A program made the position numbers and the translations under genes. From Vibrio sp. AND4 (GTDB lineage Bacteria > Pseudomonadota > Gammaproteobacteria > Enterobacterales > Vibrionaceae): DNA of 64,000 bases. Shown here one piece after another: positions 34,794 to 42,317 of this stretch (position 1 is its first letter; each line of letters starts with the position of its first letter). A model generated the notes under the pieces. The model was not told the DNA's origin, made no database searches, and worked only from the letters and a program-made list of their open reading frames with translations. Location: positions 496,001-560,000 of the forward strand of contig NZ_ABGR01000001.1 of the NCBI RefSeq assembly GCF_000171815.1, written 5' to 3'.

Positions 34794-35110
34794 ATAACGC
34801 TTCTTACACGGCGTTTATCCTAATTTCGGGGGCGAATAATGCCGTCTTTTTTAATTTAGATCAACAATAAATCAATGAGTTAATGATGCATGAAAGCTAT
34901 GCGATTTCTTTATTGAGTGTCGTCTTTAAACTTTCCCGTGATAGGTAGATGGTTTATGAAAGGGAAAGAGGGTTATGAAAGAGAAAGAATAGGGGGGAGT
35001 TCTATGGTTATTAGGGCAATTTTAACGGTAAACTAGGGCAATATATTCCACCGCTCCAAAAAAAGACGCTCTAAAAATGCGAGCGCCTCTCTTAAACTGT
35101 CACTGAAAAA
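34794..35110 (-). repeat. attC right-half element (copy B) joined to phnA terminator copy 2
   Basis: Minus strand ends in CCGTGTAAGAAGCGTTATAT, with GGCATTATTCGCCC upstream, as in the other copies. Its far end (35055-35090) is the phnA terminator hairpin (GGCGCTCGCATTTTTAGAGC then GTCTTTTTTT), the second of three such copies in the array. No gene lies in this stretch. Confidence 0.6.
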
Positions 35111-35158
35111 ATACTAACAGCAGAAGATCTTAGTAAGTACTGTGACGATAAAGGGCAT

Positions 35159-35335
35159 ATGCGACCTAAGTATCAACTATCTTGGGAGATAGGTAGTCGT
35201 TGTTTTGATTATTGGGTCAAATTTCCATTCATTCGTAAGAGAGTAACGACTGAATCAAAGAAATTTACAGTATTTATGTGGGTTAATGCGTTGGGTATGT
35301 TGAGCTGGATCGGTGTTTTTTGTTTTGCTCGGTAA
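35159..35335 (+). CDS. 58-residue plus-strand frame, probable 3' fragment
   Basis: A plus-strand frame opposite to the cassette direction. It is open upstream to about 35105 (reading LTAEDLSKYCDDKGHMRPKY), where it meets the phnA terminator remnant, so the true start seems lost. The tail FTVFMWVNALGMLSWIGVFC is a membrane helix. Amino-acid composition looks protein-like. Best read as the truncated end of a small membrane protein gene. Confidence 0.35.
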   Translation: MRPKYQLSWEIGSRCFDYWVKFPFIRKRVTTESKKFTVFMWVNALGMLSWIGVFCFAR

Positions 35336-35439
35336 ACTTTTCAATGTGATTTAACTTGAATTCTTTAGCCCTTACCAAGATAAACCAATCTTTTTGTTAA
35401 TTTTCGATCTTCCGAAGCTAATAATTGTGTGAGATTACG

Positions 35440-35688
35440 ACAGAAAAACCTCATCTTTATTGATCTCTCCGCTCAAGTTACAACATTAGAAAACCTCGCC
35501 AACTCGGCGGTTTTTTTCGTTTCTAGCGTTTATAACTGACGAGCACCCATTTCCATTGTGAAAGTCGGGTGCTTTTTTGTGGGACTCGTATGCAAGATAA
35601 ACTCAGTTCATTCTTATTATATCTCACTAGCGCCTTACTGGTGCATTCAGTATCCAAGATTGGGCGGCGGTGATTGGTGTGGTGATGC
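35440..35688 (+). pseudogene. Phage holin/terminator fragment inside the integron array
   Basis: Near-copy of prophage positions about 61433-61663: the same CCTCGCCAACTCGGCGG terminator, the same GAGCACCC...GGGTGCTTTTTT terminator and the start of the holin gene (ATG at 35590, MQDKLSSFLLYLTSALL). A 10-base deletion after codon 17 shifts the frame, giving an early stop at 35671-35673. The similarity stops exactly where an attC site begins (35689). Non-functional holin. Confidence 0.8.
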
Positions 35689-35774
35689 GTAACGCTGAGG
35701 TATAACCAATTTGTTTGATTAAAAACGCGCGGAAAAGATGCCACGCGTTGCGAATCACTTTTTAACAGTTGTTA
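35689..35774 (-). repeat. attC site
   Basis: Minus strand: TAACAACTGTTAAAAAGTG ... AACGCGTGGCATC ... CTCAGCGTTAC. About 86 bases, shorter than the 120-base class but with both ends. It joins the frameshifted cassette gene (right) to the holin fragment (left). Confidence 0.75.
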
Positions 35775-35780
35775 GGCGCC

Positions 35781-36295
35781 TTATAGTTCGATCTCAATTC
35801 CGTAGCCTTTTCTTAAATCTTCTAAAGGGTCACTGGCTTCGTTAGGAATAAGTACGCATTTGTACGGTTTATCTATAACGATATTGCTCAGTATCGACAA
35901 TAACTGATTAAACCGTTTTAGGTCTGTAGCATCTTCACCTAGAAAAAACTGCTCAGCCCAAAACCAAACTTCCAAATCAAAGGTTGTTGTTCTTTCCTCA
36001 GGCCATATATCAAATGTAACATCTGCAACATTGAACATCTTTGTTGTAATAGTTGATTGACCTTTTAACAAGTCAGGCATCACCGGCTTGTTTTGAAGAA
36101 TCTCTGAGAGTCCAATACTTGTATCAAGCGGGTCACTTGAAATCACTTTAACCCAGGGTTCAGAAACTTCTTTCGCTATTACTTTAGAACATGGGCAAGC
36201 TCATCTTTAGATAAAGAAAGCAAATAGACTTGAGTTGCCCCGCCTTCAAATGGAAGCATTAATAACTTAGCCCTCATCCAATCTGATTGATTCAT
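35781..36295 (-). pseudogene. Cassette gene broken by a frameshift
   Basis: Two frames make one protein: 36295-36182 reads MNQSDWMRAKLLMLPFEGG ... LSKDELAHVL and then meets TAA TAG; shifting by one base at AAAGTAATAGCG continues VIAKEVSEPWVKVISSDP into the open frame ending GYGIEIEL at 35781. The span is 515 bases, one short of a multiple of three. About 171 residues if intact. No family recognised; acidic, soluble, Trp-rich centre (TFDLEVWFWAEQF). Flanked by attC sites on both sides. Confidence 0.65.
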
Positions 36296-36311
36296 ACCAC
36301 TTCTATCTATA

Positions 36312-36515
36312 TGCCTAACGCTTCTTTTAAGGTGGTTCTCCGCATTTTGAGGGCGAATGATGCCGCCATATTTTATCTATTTAAACGATAAATCAATGAT
36401 TTAATGATATGAAAGAGGTATAAGGTTGCTTTGTGGCGCATAACCTTGATGCCTCCGTATGACAGGTCGAAGGGTTGTGAAAGGGTAAGAGCAGGGGGGA
36501 TCTTCAAGTCTTTGT
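36312..36515 (-). repeat. attC right-half element (copy C)
   Basis: Minus strand runs from CTTACCCTTTCACAACCC through GGCGGCATCATTCGCCCTC to CCTTAAAAGAAGCGTTAGGC. It shares about 200 bases with copies E (39718) and F (41061). The Imm49-like gene at 36373 reads into it. Confidence 0.7.
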
Positions 36516-37404
36516 ATTTCTCTAAAAAGCTATAGCTCGGCTCTGGCATATTACGGGTATAGAAGGCTTCTGGAACATAGTCCGTTTCAAACCCCAAGCG
36601 AAAGCCGTATTTTTGGTAAGCGAGCTTTGCTAGTGTCAGTAGCGGCATAGCAAAATAGCCAGTTACCTCTTCCTTTAACTTTTTTTGGCTCCAATATTTG
36701 TGGTGCTTTTTGACCGCTTCATACATCGCTTGTTGATATTCCACTTCACCACAACCTGATTGATTTAGGACTTTTGTCATCACATTAATGGTTGGCAAAT
36801 CGACAAGGTTAGCGTGCTCAAAGGCTAAGCCCTCAAGATGCTCAGGTGTACTAACATCAATAAACTTCTGAATTAACGACCTAACGTCACCAGATTTTAT
36901 TCCAAGCATGACCATTTGAAGCTCAAAGAAGGTACGACACCGAACACTACACCACTCAGTGATTGGGTGGTCGGCTAAGTTAGCAAGGTACTCGATGTCA
37001 CTCACTTGCTCACAGAATAAAGATGTCCAGGCTAAATCGATGAGGTGCGAACCTTTAAGACTATTGTGCTGATCTCTCTTTACTAAAGTTACCTCTGCTT
37101 TGGGGAGCACCACCGAAGTCGTCTCTCCATCACTCAATAGCTCTGACTGTACTAATTTAATATCAAAGTACTGATGCATATCTAACGCTCTAAGGCTGGA
37201 TTCTATGTCATCTTCACCATGATATAGGCTACTTGTAAGATATAACCCTGCAAGGCTTACGTCATATAAATCGACTTTCCCACTCGTATAATAAAATTCA
37301 AAGTCATCGAGCAATCTTATAGATGTCATTCTGCACGGACGAGATAATTCCTTTATGAAGTCAGCATGGCATGGTATTGGTTTGAAGTGTTCTTTTGAGG
37401 ACAT
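36373..37404 (-). CDS. Imm49-like protein, paralogue 2, with chimeric tail
   Basis: 343 residues. Residues 1-300 are nearly identical to the 32502 protein (same KPIPCH start, HHKYWSQKKLKEE and ETDYVPEAFY motifs) and end at the same EKYKD. Instead of stopping there it reads 43 further residues (FDLSYGGIKVMRHKA ... IIKSLIYRLNR) that are translation of repeat copy C. So the stop codon was lost when the repeat was joined. A full-length attC lies directly upstream of the start. Predicted orphan immunity protein. Confidence 0.65.
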   Translation of the reverse strand: MSSKEHFKPIPCHADFIKELSRPCRMTSIRLLDDFEFYYTSGKVDLYDVSLAGLYLTSSLYHGEDDIESSLRALDMHQYFDIKLVQSELLSDGETTSVVLPKAEVTLVKRDQHNSLKGSHLIDLAWTSLFCEQVSDIEYLANLADHPITEWCSVRCRTFFELQMVMLGIKSGDVRSLIQKFIDVSTPEHLEGLAFEHANLVDLPTINVMTKVLNQSGCGEVEYQQAMYEAVKKHHKYWSQKKLKEEVTGYFAMPLLTLAKLAYQKYGFRLGFETDYVPEAFYTRNMPEPSYSFLEKYKDLKIPPALTLSQPFDLSYGGIKVMRHKATLYLFHIIKSLIYRLNR

Positions 37405-37444
37405 AAAATGTTTCTCTCTGATTTAAATTGTATTGAGGGAGTGA

Positions 37445-37569
37445 GTTAACGCCTTGTTAAGGGGGAGGGGGCGACGCAATACCGAAGCTGCCGAACCACC
37501 TTAAAAACTAAAAACGACGCATAGTGAAAATGCCACGCGTTATGAATCACTCATGAACAGATTGTTATA
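37445..37569 (-). repeat. attC site (full VCR/VPR type)
   Basis: Minus strand: TATAACAATCTGTTCATGAG ... AACGCGTGGCATTTTCAC ... GTATTGCGTCGCC ... CCTTAACAAGGCGTTAAC. About 125 bases with all core boxes. It sits between two Imm49-like cassettes. Confidence 0.9.
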
Positions 37570-37594
37570 AGTAAGCTAGAAGATTTAATTCCGT

Positions 37595-38503
37595 TCATTC
37601 ATGTTCTTGTGTTTTATATTTGTTCAAAAAATCATAGTTCAGCATGGGCAGCGGTTGGGTGTAGAACGGCTCTGGTACATAGTCAGTCTCAAAACCAATG
37701 CGGTAACCATGCCTTGCAAAGGCGACTTTGGCCAGGGTGGTTAGTTGCATAGAGAAATAACCGTGTTCTGAATCATTCAAACGTGGCTGGCTCCAGTATT
37801 CATGGTGATTTTGAACCGCCGAATACATTGCCTTTTGGTAGGTTTTTTCATCAGCGTCACCAAATACTTTCATCATCACATCGATCACTGGTAAATCAAG
37901 GTAGGTGACACTATCAGGCTTACCGTGACTAGCCGGCTCAGAAGCACTAAGGTTGACGTACTCCTGAATCAAATCCATAGGCTCGCCATCACTCAAGCTG
38001 AAAACACACCCGAGCAACCTAATGAAGGTATCACCAGATTCGTTCCGCCATTTAACTTGCGGGTTATCCACGATTTTAACGAAGCGTCTTGCGCTGTCAA
38101 AATCTTCGCACAACAAGGATCTCCATGTGGATATTTCTAGGTGAGCGCCTTCAATCCCACGGCGATCCCTGTCAGAGTGAAAACCAAATGACACCTCTTT
38201 ATTTGGTAACGAAATCGTAATCTTTTCGCCATCCTCCAGTAAGGCATATTCAATACTTTTTGATTCAAAATATTGCCAAGCGACAAGAGAGTGCAATGCA
38301 TTGTCAATGTCAGCTAAGTTCAGATATAACGTTTTGGTATAGATAGAAAACCCCAAGTCACCGGGGTTAACATAATTCCAACCTTCACTCTCTGCCAACT
38401 CAGTTGTAATGATATCAGTTAAAGCTGAAATGTTTACTGGTTGATCTTTGAATACTTTCCGAGCGCCATCGTAGTTGATTGGCGGGTATTGTTGTGTCGT
38501 CAT
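37595..38503 (-). CDS. Imm49-like protein, paralogue 3
   Basis: 302 residues, MTTQQYPPINYDGARKVF start. More distant from the other two, but with the same architecture: NHHEYWSQPRLNDSEHGYFS then MQLTTLAKVAFARHGYR and ETDYVPEPFYTQPLP, ending NKYKTQEHE. Predicted immunity factor. It sits in its own cassette between an attC at 37445 and a truncated attC at 38530. No toxin partner is visible. Confidence 0.65.
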   Translation of the reverse strand: MTTQQYPPINYDGARKVFKDQPVNISALTDIITTELAESEGWNYVNPGDLGFSIYTKTLYLNLADIDNALHSLVAWQYFESKSIEYALLEDGEKITISLPNKEVSFGFHSDRDRRGIEGAHLEISTWRSLLCEDFDSARRFVKIVDNPQVKWRNESGDTFIRLLGCVFSLSDGEPMDLIQEYVNLSASEPASHGKPDSVTYLDLPVIDVMMKVFGDADEKTYQKAMYSAVQNHHEYWSQPRLNDSEHGYFSMQLTTLAKVAFARHGYRIGFETDYVPEPFYTQPLPMLNYDFLNKYKTQEHE

Positions 38504-38529
38504 TTATTACTCAATTTGTATGTTATTGT

Positions 38530-38608
38530 ATCTAGCACTCTGCCTTTCCAAAGCAGCGCATAGTGAAAATGCCACGCGTTATGAATCCCGCTTAAACAGT
38601 TGTATGCC
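38530..38608 (-). repeat. attC site, left half only
   Basis: Minus strand: ATACAACTGTTTAAGCGGG, ATAACGCGTGGCATTTTCAC, TATGCGCTGC, then divergence. The right core box (GGCGTTA) is not recognisable, so this copy is truncated. Confidence 0.6.
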
Positions 38609-38612
38609 CACG

Positions 38613-38960
38613 CTAACCGCTCAGAAAATCAATTATTTTTTGTCCTGTACCTAGACCTCGTTTGTAAAACTCGGTGTGGCCACAACTACTGCATGATAAG
38701 AAATAAAAACGGTGTTTGTTGTATTTGAAAAATGTACTCCAAAATCCACCACTGGCTCTTAATTCACCAACCTCATATGACTCTGAACCACATTTATCAC
38801 AGCAGTATTCAAACTCCGATTTCATGTTTTCCTTCCCTAATAGGTGGTTTGCCATCTGCTTATTCGCAAGCTCTTTGCCTAAAGCCCCGCACTTTTCACA
38901 CTTCGATGATGAGTGCTCATTGCTATGCCCGCACCCAAAACACTCCCACTTGCTATCCAT
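38613..38960 (-). CDS. Double zinc-ribbon protein (cassette)
   Basis: 115 residues from the ATG at 38960 (MDSKWECFGCGHSNEHSSSK). Two zinc modules: CFGC/CEKC at 7-24 (a zinc-ribbon of the RanBP2-like W-x-C type) and CDKC/CSSC near 55-90 with the block YEVGELRASGGFWSTFF, which matches the zinc-ribbon 13 (PF09855) nucleic-acid-binding family. Small cytoplasmic protein. SD GAGGAA fits this start; a longer frame reads into attC DNA. Confidence 0.75.
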   Translation of the reverse strand: MDSKWECFGCGHSNEHSSSKCEKCGALGKELANKQMANHLLGKENMKSEFEYCCDKCGSESYEVGELRASGGFWSTFFKYNKHRFYFLSCSSCGHTEFYKRGLGTGQKIIDFLSG

Positions 38961-38975
38961 ATTTCCTCTTATAGG

Positions 38976-39097
38976 CATAACATTTTTAAACGGCACTTAT
39001 TCGTATTTTGAGGGCGAATAATGCCGCCGTTGACCACTTTATGTAGTGGTCAAGTAAAAGTGCCGCGCGTTGCAAATCAATCTTAAAAAGTTTGTTA
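38976..39097 (-). repeat. attC site of the second type (copy D)
   Basis: About 122 bases on the minus strand: TAACAAACTTTTTAAGATTG, AACGCGCGGCACTTTTAC at the left; ACGGCGGCATTATTCGCCC, AAGTGCCGTTTAAAAATG, TTATGC at the right. This compact copy shows that the GGCGGCATTATTCGCC element is the right arm of an attC subtype, not an independent repeat. Confidence 0.8.
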
Positions 39098-39154
39098 TGC
39101 GCCATTTTCACAAGGCGCTAGAATTTCGAGTTCTTGGCTAGGTAAATATCTAAT

Positions 39155-39691
39155 TTACAAGCAAGTTAACCGCCATGTACTTTCACTTAACTCAGCTTTG
39201 AACTCAAATCGACCATCACCTTTCGGACCTTCGATCTCGTACTGCATATCAGCAGAACCAGAAACTTCATACCCTCGAATGATTCCTTGAATTAAGTCAA
39301 TGTCGTAAGGCGCACCAATATATGCGTGAAACTTGTCTGAGCTCTCTAGAGTGCTAAGTACTAGCTTAGTTGAGCCAGACTCTTCAAATGAGCTATTCAT
39401 GCTTATAGTGAAGATGAATGCCGAGATAACACCAAAGGCCAGAATTATTGCGGCTGCAACAGACCACTTCCTTTGAGAGTTTTTGAACTCTTCAATACTA
39501 CTCCATTGGTTATGCTTCCAAGCCCACTCATTGCCTTTGAAACCAAGAATAAATGGCATCGCAATGTTGACGAACGGCACAAAAACCAACAAAGCTCGAT
39601 AGGTACGAAAGCGAATACCCCATATCCAATTGAACGTAAACGCGCCCCAATTCAAACCTTTAATCTGTTCAGGGACTTCTTTATTATTCAT
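39155..39691 (-). CDS. Membrane protein with Coa1/Tim21-like tail (cassette)
   Basis: 178 residues (start MNNKEVPEQIKGLNWGAFTF). The N-terminal half looks like DUF2628-type small membrane proteins (LNWGAFTFNWIWGI, WAWKHNQW) with three hydrophobic segments. After residue 115 there is a soluble domain (GSADMQYEIEGPKGDGRFEF ... STWRL) that resembles the cytochrome oxidase assembly Coa1 fold. It ends shortly after STWRLTCL and may be slightly shortened. Flanked by attC copies D and E. Confidence 0.65.
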   Translation of the reverse strand: MNNKEVPEQIKGLNWGAFTFNWIWGIRFRTYRALLVFVPFVNIAMPFILGFKGNEWAWKHNQWSSIEEFKNSQRKWSVAAAIILAFGVISAFIFTISMNSSFEESGSTKLVLSTLESSDKFHAYIGAPYDIDLIQGIIRGYEVSGSADMQYEIEGPKGDGRFEFKAELSESTWRLTCL

Positions 39692-39717
39692 ATATTCCAC
39701 TAATTCTATTCGGGCAC

Positions 39718-40013
39718 ATAACGCTTTTTATACGGTGCTTATCTGTATTTTGAGGGCGAATAATGCCGCCTTTCTTCATCCATTTCAACAATAAATCAAT
39801 AGGTTAATGATATATAGGTGATATGAAATTGCTTTGTAGCACACAACCTTGATGCGTCCGCATGATAGGTCGAAGGATTTTGAAAGGGTAAGGGCTGGGT
39901 GAACCTCTAAGGCTCATGGACAATTTGAGGGGGGAATAGGGCAACCAACTTGTGAGCTTAAAAAACGCGTGGTAAAAATGCCACGCGTTTTGACCCCCTT
40001 TAACAGTTTATTA
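39718..40013 (-). repeat. Expanded attC site (copy E, about 290 bases)
   Basis: Left arm on the minus strand: TAATAAACTGTTAAAGGGG, AACGCGTGGCATTTTTACC, ACGCGTTTTTT. Right arm: GGCGGCATTATTCGCCCTC ... CCGTATAAAAAGCGTTATG. Between them is an extra block of about 170 bases, shared with copies C and F, that stays open in one frame (SFDLSCGRIKVVCYKAISYH ... LLIYC). Confidence 0.7.
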
Positions 40014-40520
40014 TGTTTTGTGCCCGAACCTCTTAACCAAACCAGAACAAATAACGGCTAACTTAGCGTCACTGTCTACAACATGTTGACGAGCATCTTC
40101 AAATAAAAGATACACTTCACCTTCTTCACAAGCCTTACCTTTCTCTAAAACGTCTAGGACTCGCATGTTCCAAAGATAGTAATCATTTGGGTCAAAACCT
40201 GAGTCTTGGAAATATAGCCCTATTATTAACTGCATTTGACGGATATTAGCAATCAAGCGCCGCCTGTGTTCTCGACTTACTGTCGGGTAGTCAACTCTTT
40301 GACTTTGTATATCATCTAGGATTTCAGTACATATATCGGTGTACTCGATTGATAATTGAGCCAACCCTTCAATCTTTTTAAGTAAATACTCTTGACGCGC
40401 TCTGCGTTTGGAAAAATACTGATTTGTAAGCAAAACGCCAACGGCTAATAATGCAGAGAAAACGAAAGTAATCAGCTTAACTTGGTCTTCCTTAGCCGAA
40501 AATAGTTCTAATATGTACAT
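40011..40520 (-). CDS. Single-helix membrane protein (cassette)
   Basis: 169 residues from the ATG at 40520 (MYILELFSAKEDQVKLITF), with GAGGATGA upstream; an ATG at 40538 overlaps the attC core and is less likely. One membrane helix (about 14-34, LITFVFSALLAVGVLLTNQYF split across it) followed by a basic stop-transfer (KRRARQEYLLKK) and a long helical cytoplasmic part. No family recognised; the layout recalls membrane-anchored cassette proteins of unknown role. Confidence 0.65.
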   Translation of the reverse strand: MYILELFSAKEDQVKLITFVFSALLAVGVLLTNQYFSKRRARQEYLLKKIEGLAQLSIEYTDICTEILDDIQSQRVDYPTVSREHRRRLIANIRQMQLIIGLYFQDSGFDPNDYYLWNMRVLDVLEKGKACEEGEVYLLFEDARQHVVDSDAKLAVICSGLVKRFGHKT

Positions 40521-40536
40521 TTCATCCTCGAAAAAC

Positions 40537-40655
40537 ATAACGCCCTTTTAGGGGGTGAGTAACGCAATACCTAAGCCTTGTATACCATCTGAAACACTAA
40601 AACTAACGCATGGTAAAATGCCACGCGTTGCGAATCCCTCTTAGAAAGTTTGTCA
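40537..40655 (-). repeat. attC site (full VCR/VPR type)
   Basis: Minus strand: TGACAAACTTTCTAAGAGGG ... CAACGCGTGGCATTTTACC ... TAGGTATTGCGTTACTCACC ... AAAAGGGCGTTATG. About 119 bases, all boxes present; the first base triplet is TGA instead of TAA. Confidence 0.88.
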
Positions 40656-40665
40656 GGTTTTGGGC

Positions 40666-41019
40666 TTATTCTCCCAATGACCCCCAATCTGTTAGATTTA
40701 ATTGCTTACGTCTAATGTAGTAGAAGGTTGCCATAATAAAGCCAGACAAAGTGCCATACAGTAGTGAGATGAAAACGGCTTCTAAAACTGGTTTACCTAG
40801 CTCGTTCCAAACGAAAAACTATTTAAAGATCCCCCATGCAGGAACATAGAAAATCGCACTAAGCATAACGTTTGCAAAATAACTTAGGTAATAAGGTGGT
40901 GGAAAACACATTCCAAGTTTACGTAGCAACATTACAGTTGGTGGATTGTAGTTCGACGCCCAAACGCCTTTATCAATTAACTCTTTGTGAGCAAGTCGTA
41001 GCTTCGCTTCATAATCCAT
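40666..41019 (-). pseudogene. DUF6404 family protein interrupted by an amber codon
   Basis: The first 66 residues (MDYEAKLRLAHKELIDKG ... WASNYNPPTVMLLRKLG, CFPPPYYLSYFANV) are a clear DUF6404 N-terminus. At 40819-40821 a TAG follows WGIFK, and the frame continues without further stops as FFVWNELGKPVLEAVFIS ... NLTDWGSLGE to TAA at 40666. The full length (117 codons) is normal for the family and the codon was probably TGG (Trp). Complete cassette with its own attC. One base change would restore it. Confidence 0.75.
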
Positions 41020-41060
41020 GATCTAAAATCCTCGAATTCGATGTTTCCCGCGGAGAAACC

Positions 41061-41250
41061 TAACGCTTTTTATACGGCGATTATCCGCATTTCGAGGGCG
41101 AATAATGACGCCTTTTGCCATCCATTTTAACAATAAATCAATGACTTAATGATATATAAGGGGTATGAGATTGCTTTACTGCTCATAACCTTGATACGTC
41201 CGCATGATAGGTCGAAGGATTGTGAGAGGTAAGACAGGGTGGTTCTCTGG
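41061..41250 (-). repeat. attC right-half element (copy F)
   Basis: Minus strand ends GGCGTCATTATTCGCCCTC, GAAATGCGGATAATCGCC, GTATAAAAAGCGTTAGG. It shares the SFDLSCGRIKVMSSKAISYP reading of copies C and E. A left arm with ACGCGTGGCA is not seen nearby. Confidence 0.65.
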
Positions 41251-41326
41251 GGCAGATTGGGGCAATTTGAGTTGAATTCAACAACTCTACTGAGGCACAG
41301 AACTGGCATTCAAGACAAATATATGT

Positions 41327-41479
41327 ATGTCTAAGCGGCGTCTTGTTATAGCTTTTTACCCTGAACAGTTAAATACAATCAATGAGTTAGTGATGAATTT
41401 TCACGACAAAAAAGGGATCACGATTCTTTGGGACAATCGGCAAGACCAACTTCGGCCTTTGGGACAATTTGGTGGGTAG
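41327..41479 (+). CDS. 50-residue plus-strand frame, doubtful
   Basis: MSKRRLVIAFYPEQLNTINE ... DKKGITILWDNRQDQLRPLG. Opposite to the cassette direction, in a stretch otherwise without genes. The first part has a protein-like pattern, but there is no good ribosome-binding site and the last ten residues are in the sequence repeated at 31919 and 35025. Could be a fragment. Confidence 0.25.
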   Translation: MSKRRLVIAFYPEQLNTINELVMNFHDKKGITILWDNRQDQLRPLGQFGG

Positions 41480-41511
41480 AATGGGGCAATATATTCCACC
41501 GATACAAAAAA

Positions 41512-41534
41512 GGCGCTCTAAAAATGTGAGCGCC
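41512..41534 (-). terminator. Terminator of the phnA-like gene, copy 3
   Basis: GGCGCTC and GAGCGCC pair across a 9-base loop; on the minus strand TTTTTT follows. The same structure recurs at 35055 and 31955. Confidence 0.75.
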
Positions 41535-41573
41535 TATCTTAAATTTTCACTGCAAACAGTAACTATTGAGTAA

Positions 41574-41880
41574 CTATTTTTTACGGCAGTATTCAGCGAT
41601 CACGTACATTGACTGACCACCATTTGCCTTACCAGAAACAATCTTCGGATCGTCGCCAAGGCTTATGCCACGTATCACCGTGCCTTGTTTAATCACTTGG
41701 TTTGTACCTCTAACTGGTAGGTCTTTGATTACCGTTACGTCGTCACCTTTCTTCAATTCAGTGCCGTTACAGTCAACCGTTTTATCGTCAGCAGACATGC
41801 CTTTCATCGCCCAAGTCATTGTCTCTTCTTCCATGTACATCATGTCAAGAGGGTTAGTTAGACGGCGGTTTTTCCATTTT
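41574..41880 (-). pseudogene. phnA/yjdM-like gene truncated at the N-terminus
   Basis: The PhnA domain is intact: DDKTVDCNGTELKKGDDVTV, IKDLPVRGTNQVIKQGTVI, then SMYVIAEYCRKK. The natural protein should begin with a zinc ribbon and a Trp-rich linker. The in-frame sequence upstream of the first ATG reads WKNRRLTNPLDMMYMEEE back to a TAA at about 41893, so the zinc ribbon is missing. An 89-residue product from 41843 is possible. PhnA/YjdM is a small conserved protein of unknown biochemical role. The terminator at 41512 follows. Confidence 0.7.
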
Positions 41881-41893
41881 AAAACAGTACCTT

Positions 41894-42007
41894 AAGGGTG
41901 CTTGTGATGGTTTTGGGGCTATTTTGGGGGGAATGGAGAATATGACCGCCAAAATTAATGACCATAACGTTATTAAATCTTATTTTATTAATGATGAATA
42001 AATAAAT
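41894..42007. other. Short AT-rich spacer
   Basis: Separates the truncated phnA-like gene from the next broken gene. Nothing recognised. Confidence 0.3.
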
Positions 42008-42279
42008 GTGAATAAGAGAAAATATGCGTCTGATCAAAAACAAACAAATTCGACAACCTTTGCCTTGTTAAATAAATGTAAAGCAAATATTGTGCGTTTG
42101 TTTTCATCAAATCAGCCTTGTGTGAAAACATCTTTATAAAAAATGAGCTGTCAGAATCAGGTGACCAAGCCGAATATCTTAGCGGTCTTTTTTACCATGA
42201 AGTTAAAGTATGGGATCGAAATAAAGGTGAAGTCTTTGATCTTACGTTGGGGTGGGGTTTGGTGAAACTATCTCAATAA
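42008..42279 (+). pseudogene. Probable frameshifted small gene
   Basis: Frame 1 from a GTG at 42008 reads MNKRKYASDQKQTNSTTFAL ... QPCVKTSL and stops at 42137-42139; a shift in the adjoining A-run continues as KNELSESGDQAEYLSGLFYH ... LTLGWGLVKLSQ to TAA at 42277. The total of 272 bases is one short of a codon multiple. No ribosome-binding site is obvious. Function unknown; listed because both halves look like protein. Confidence 0.35.
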
Positions 42280-42317
42280 AATTCACACGTTGTTAAACAC
42301 TAATTAAGAGAACCGAA

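Noticed and set aside
41127..41309. 60-residue frame with SQSFDLSCGRIKVMSSKAIS
   Set aside because: It is the conserved open block of the repeat (copy F), not an independent gene; reported as part of the repeat.
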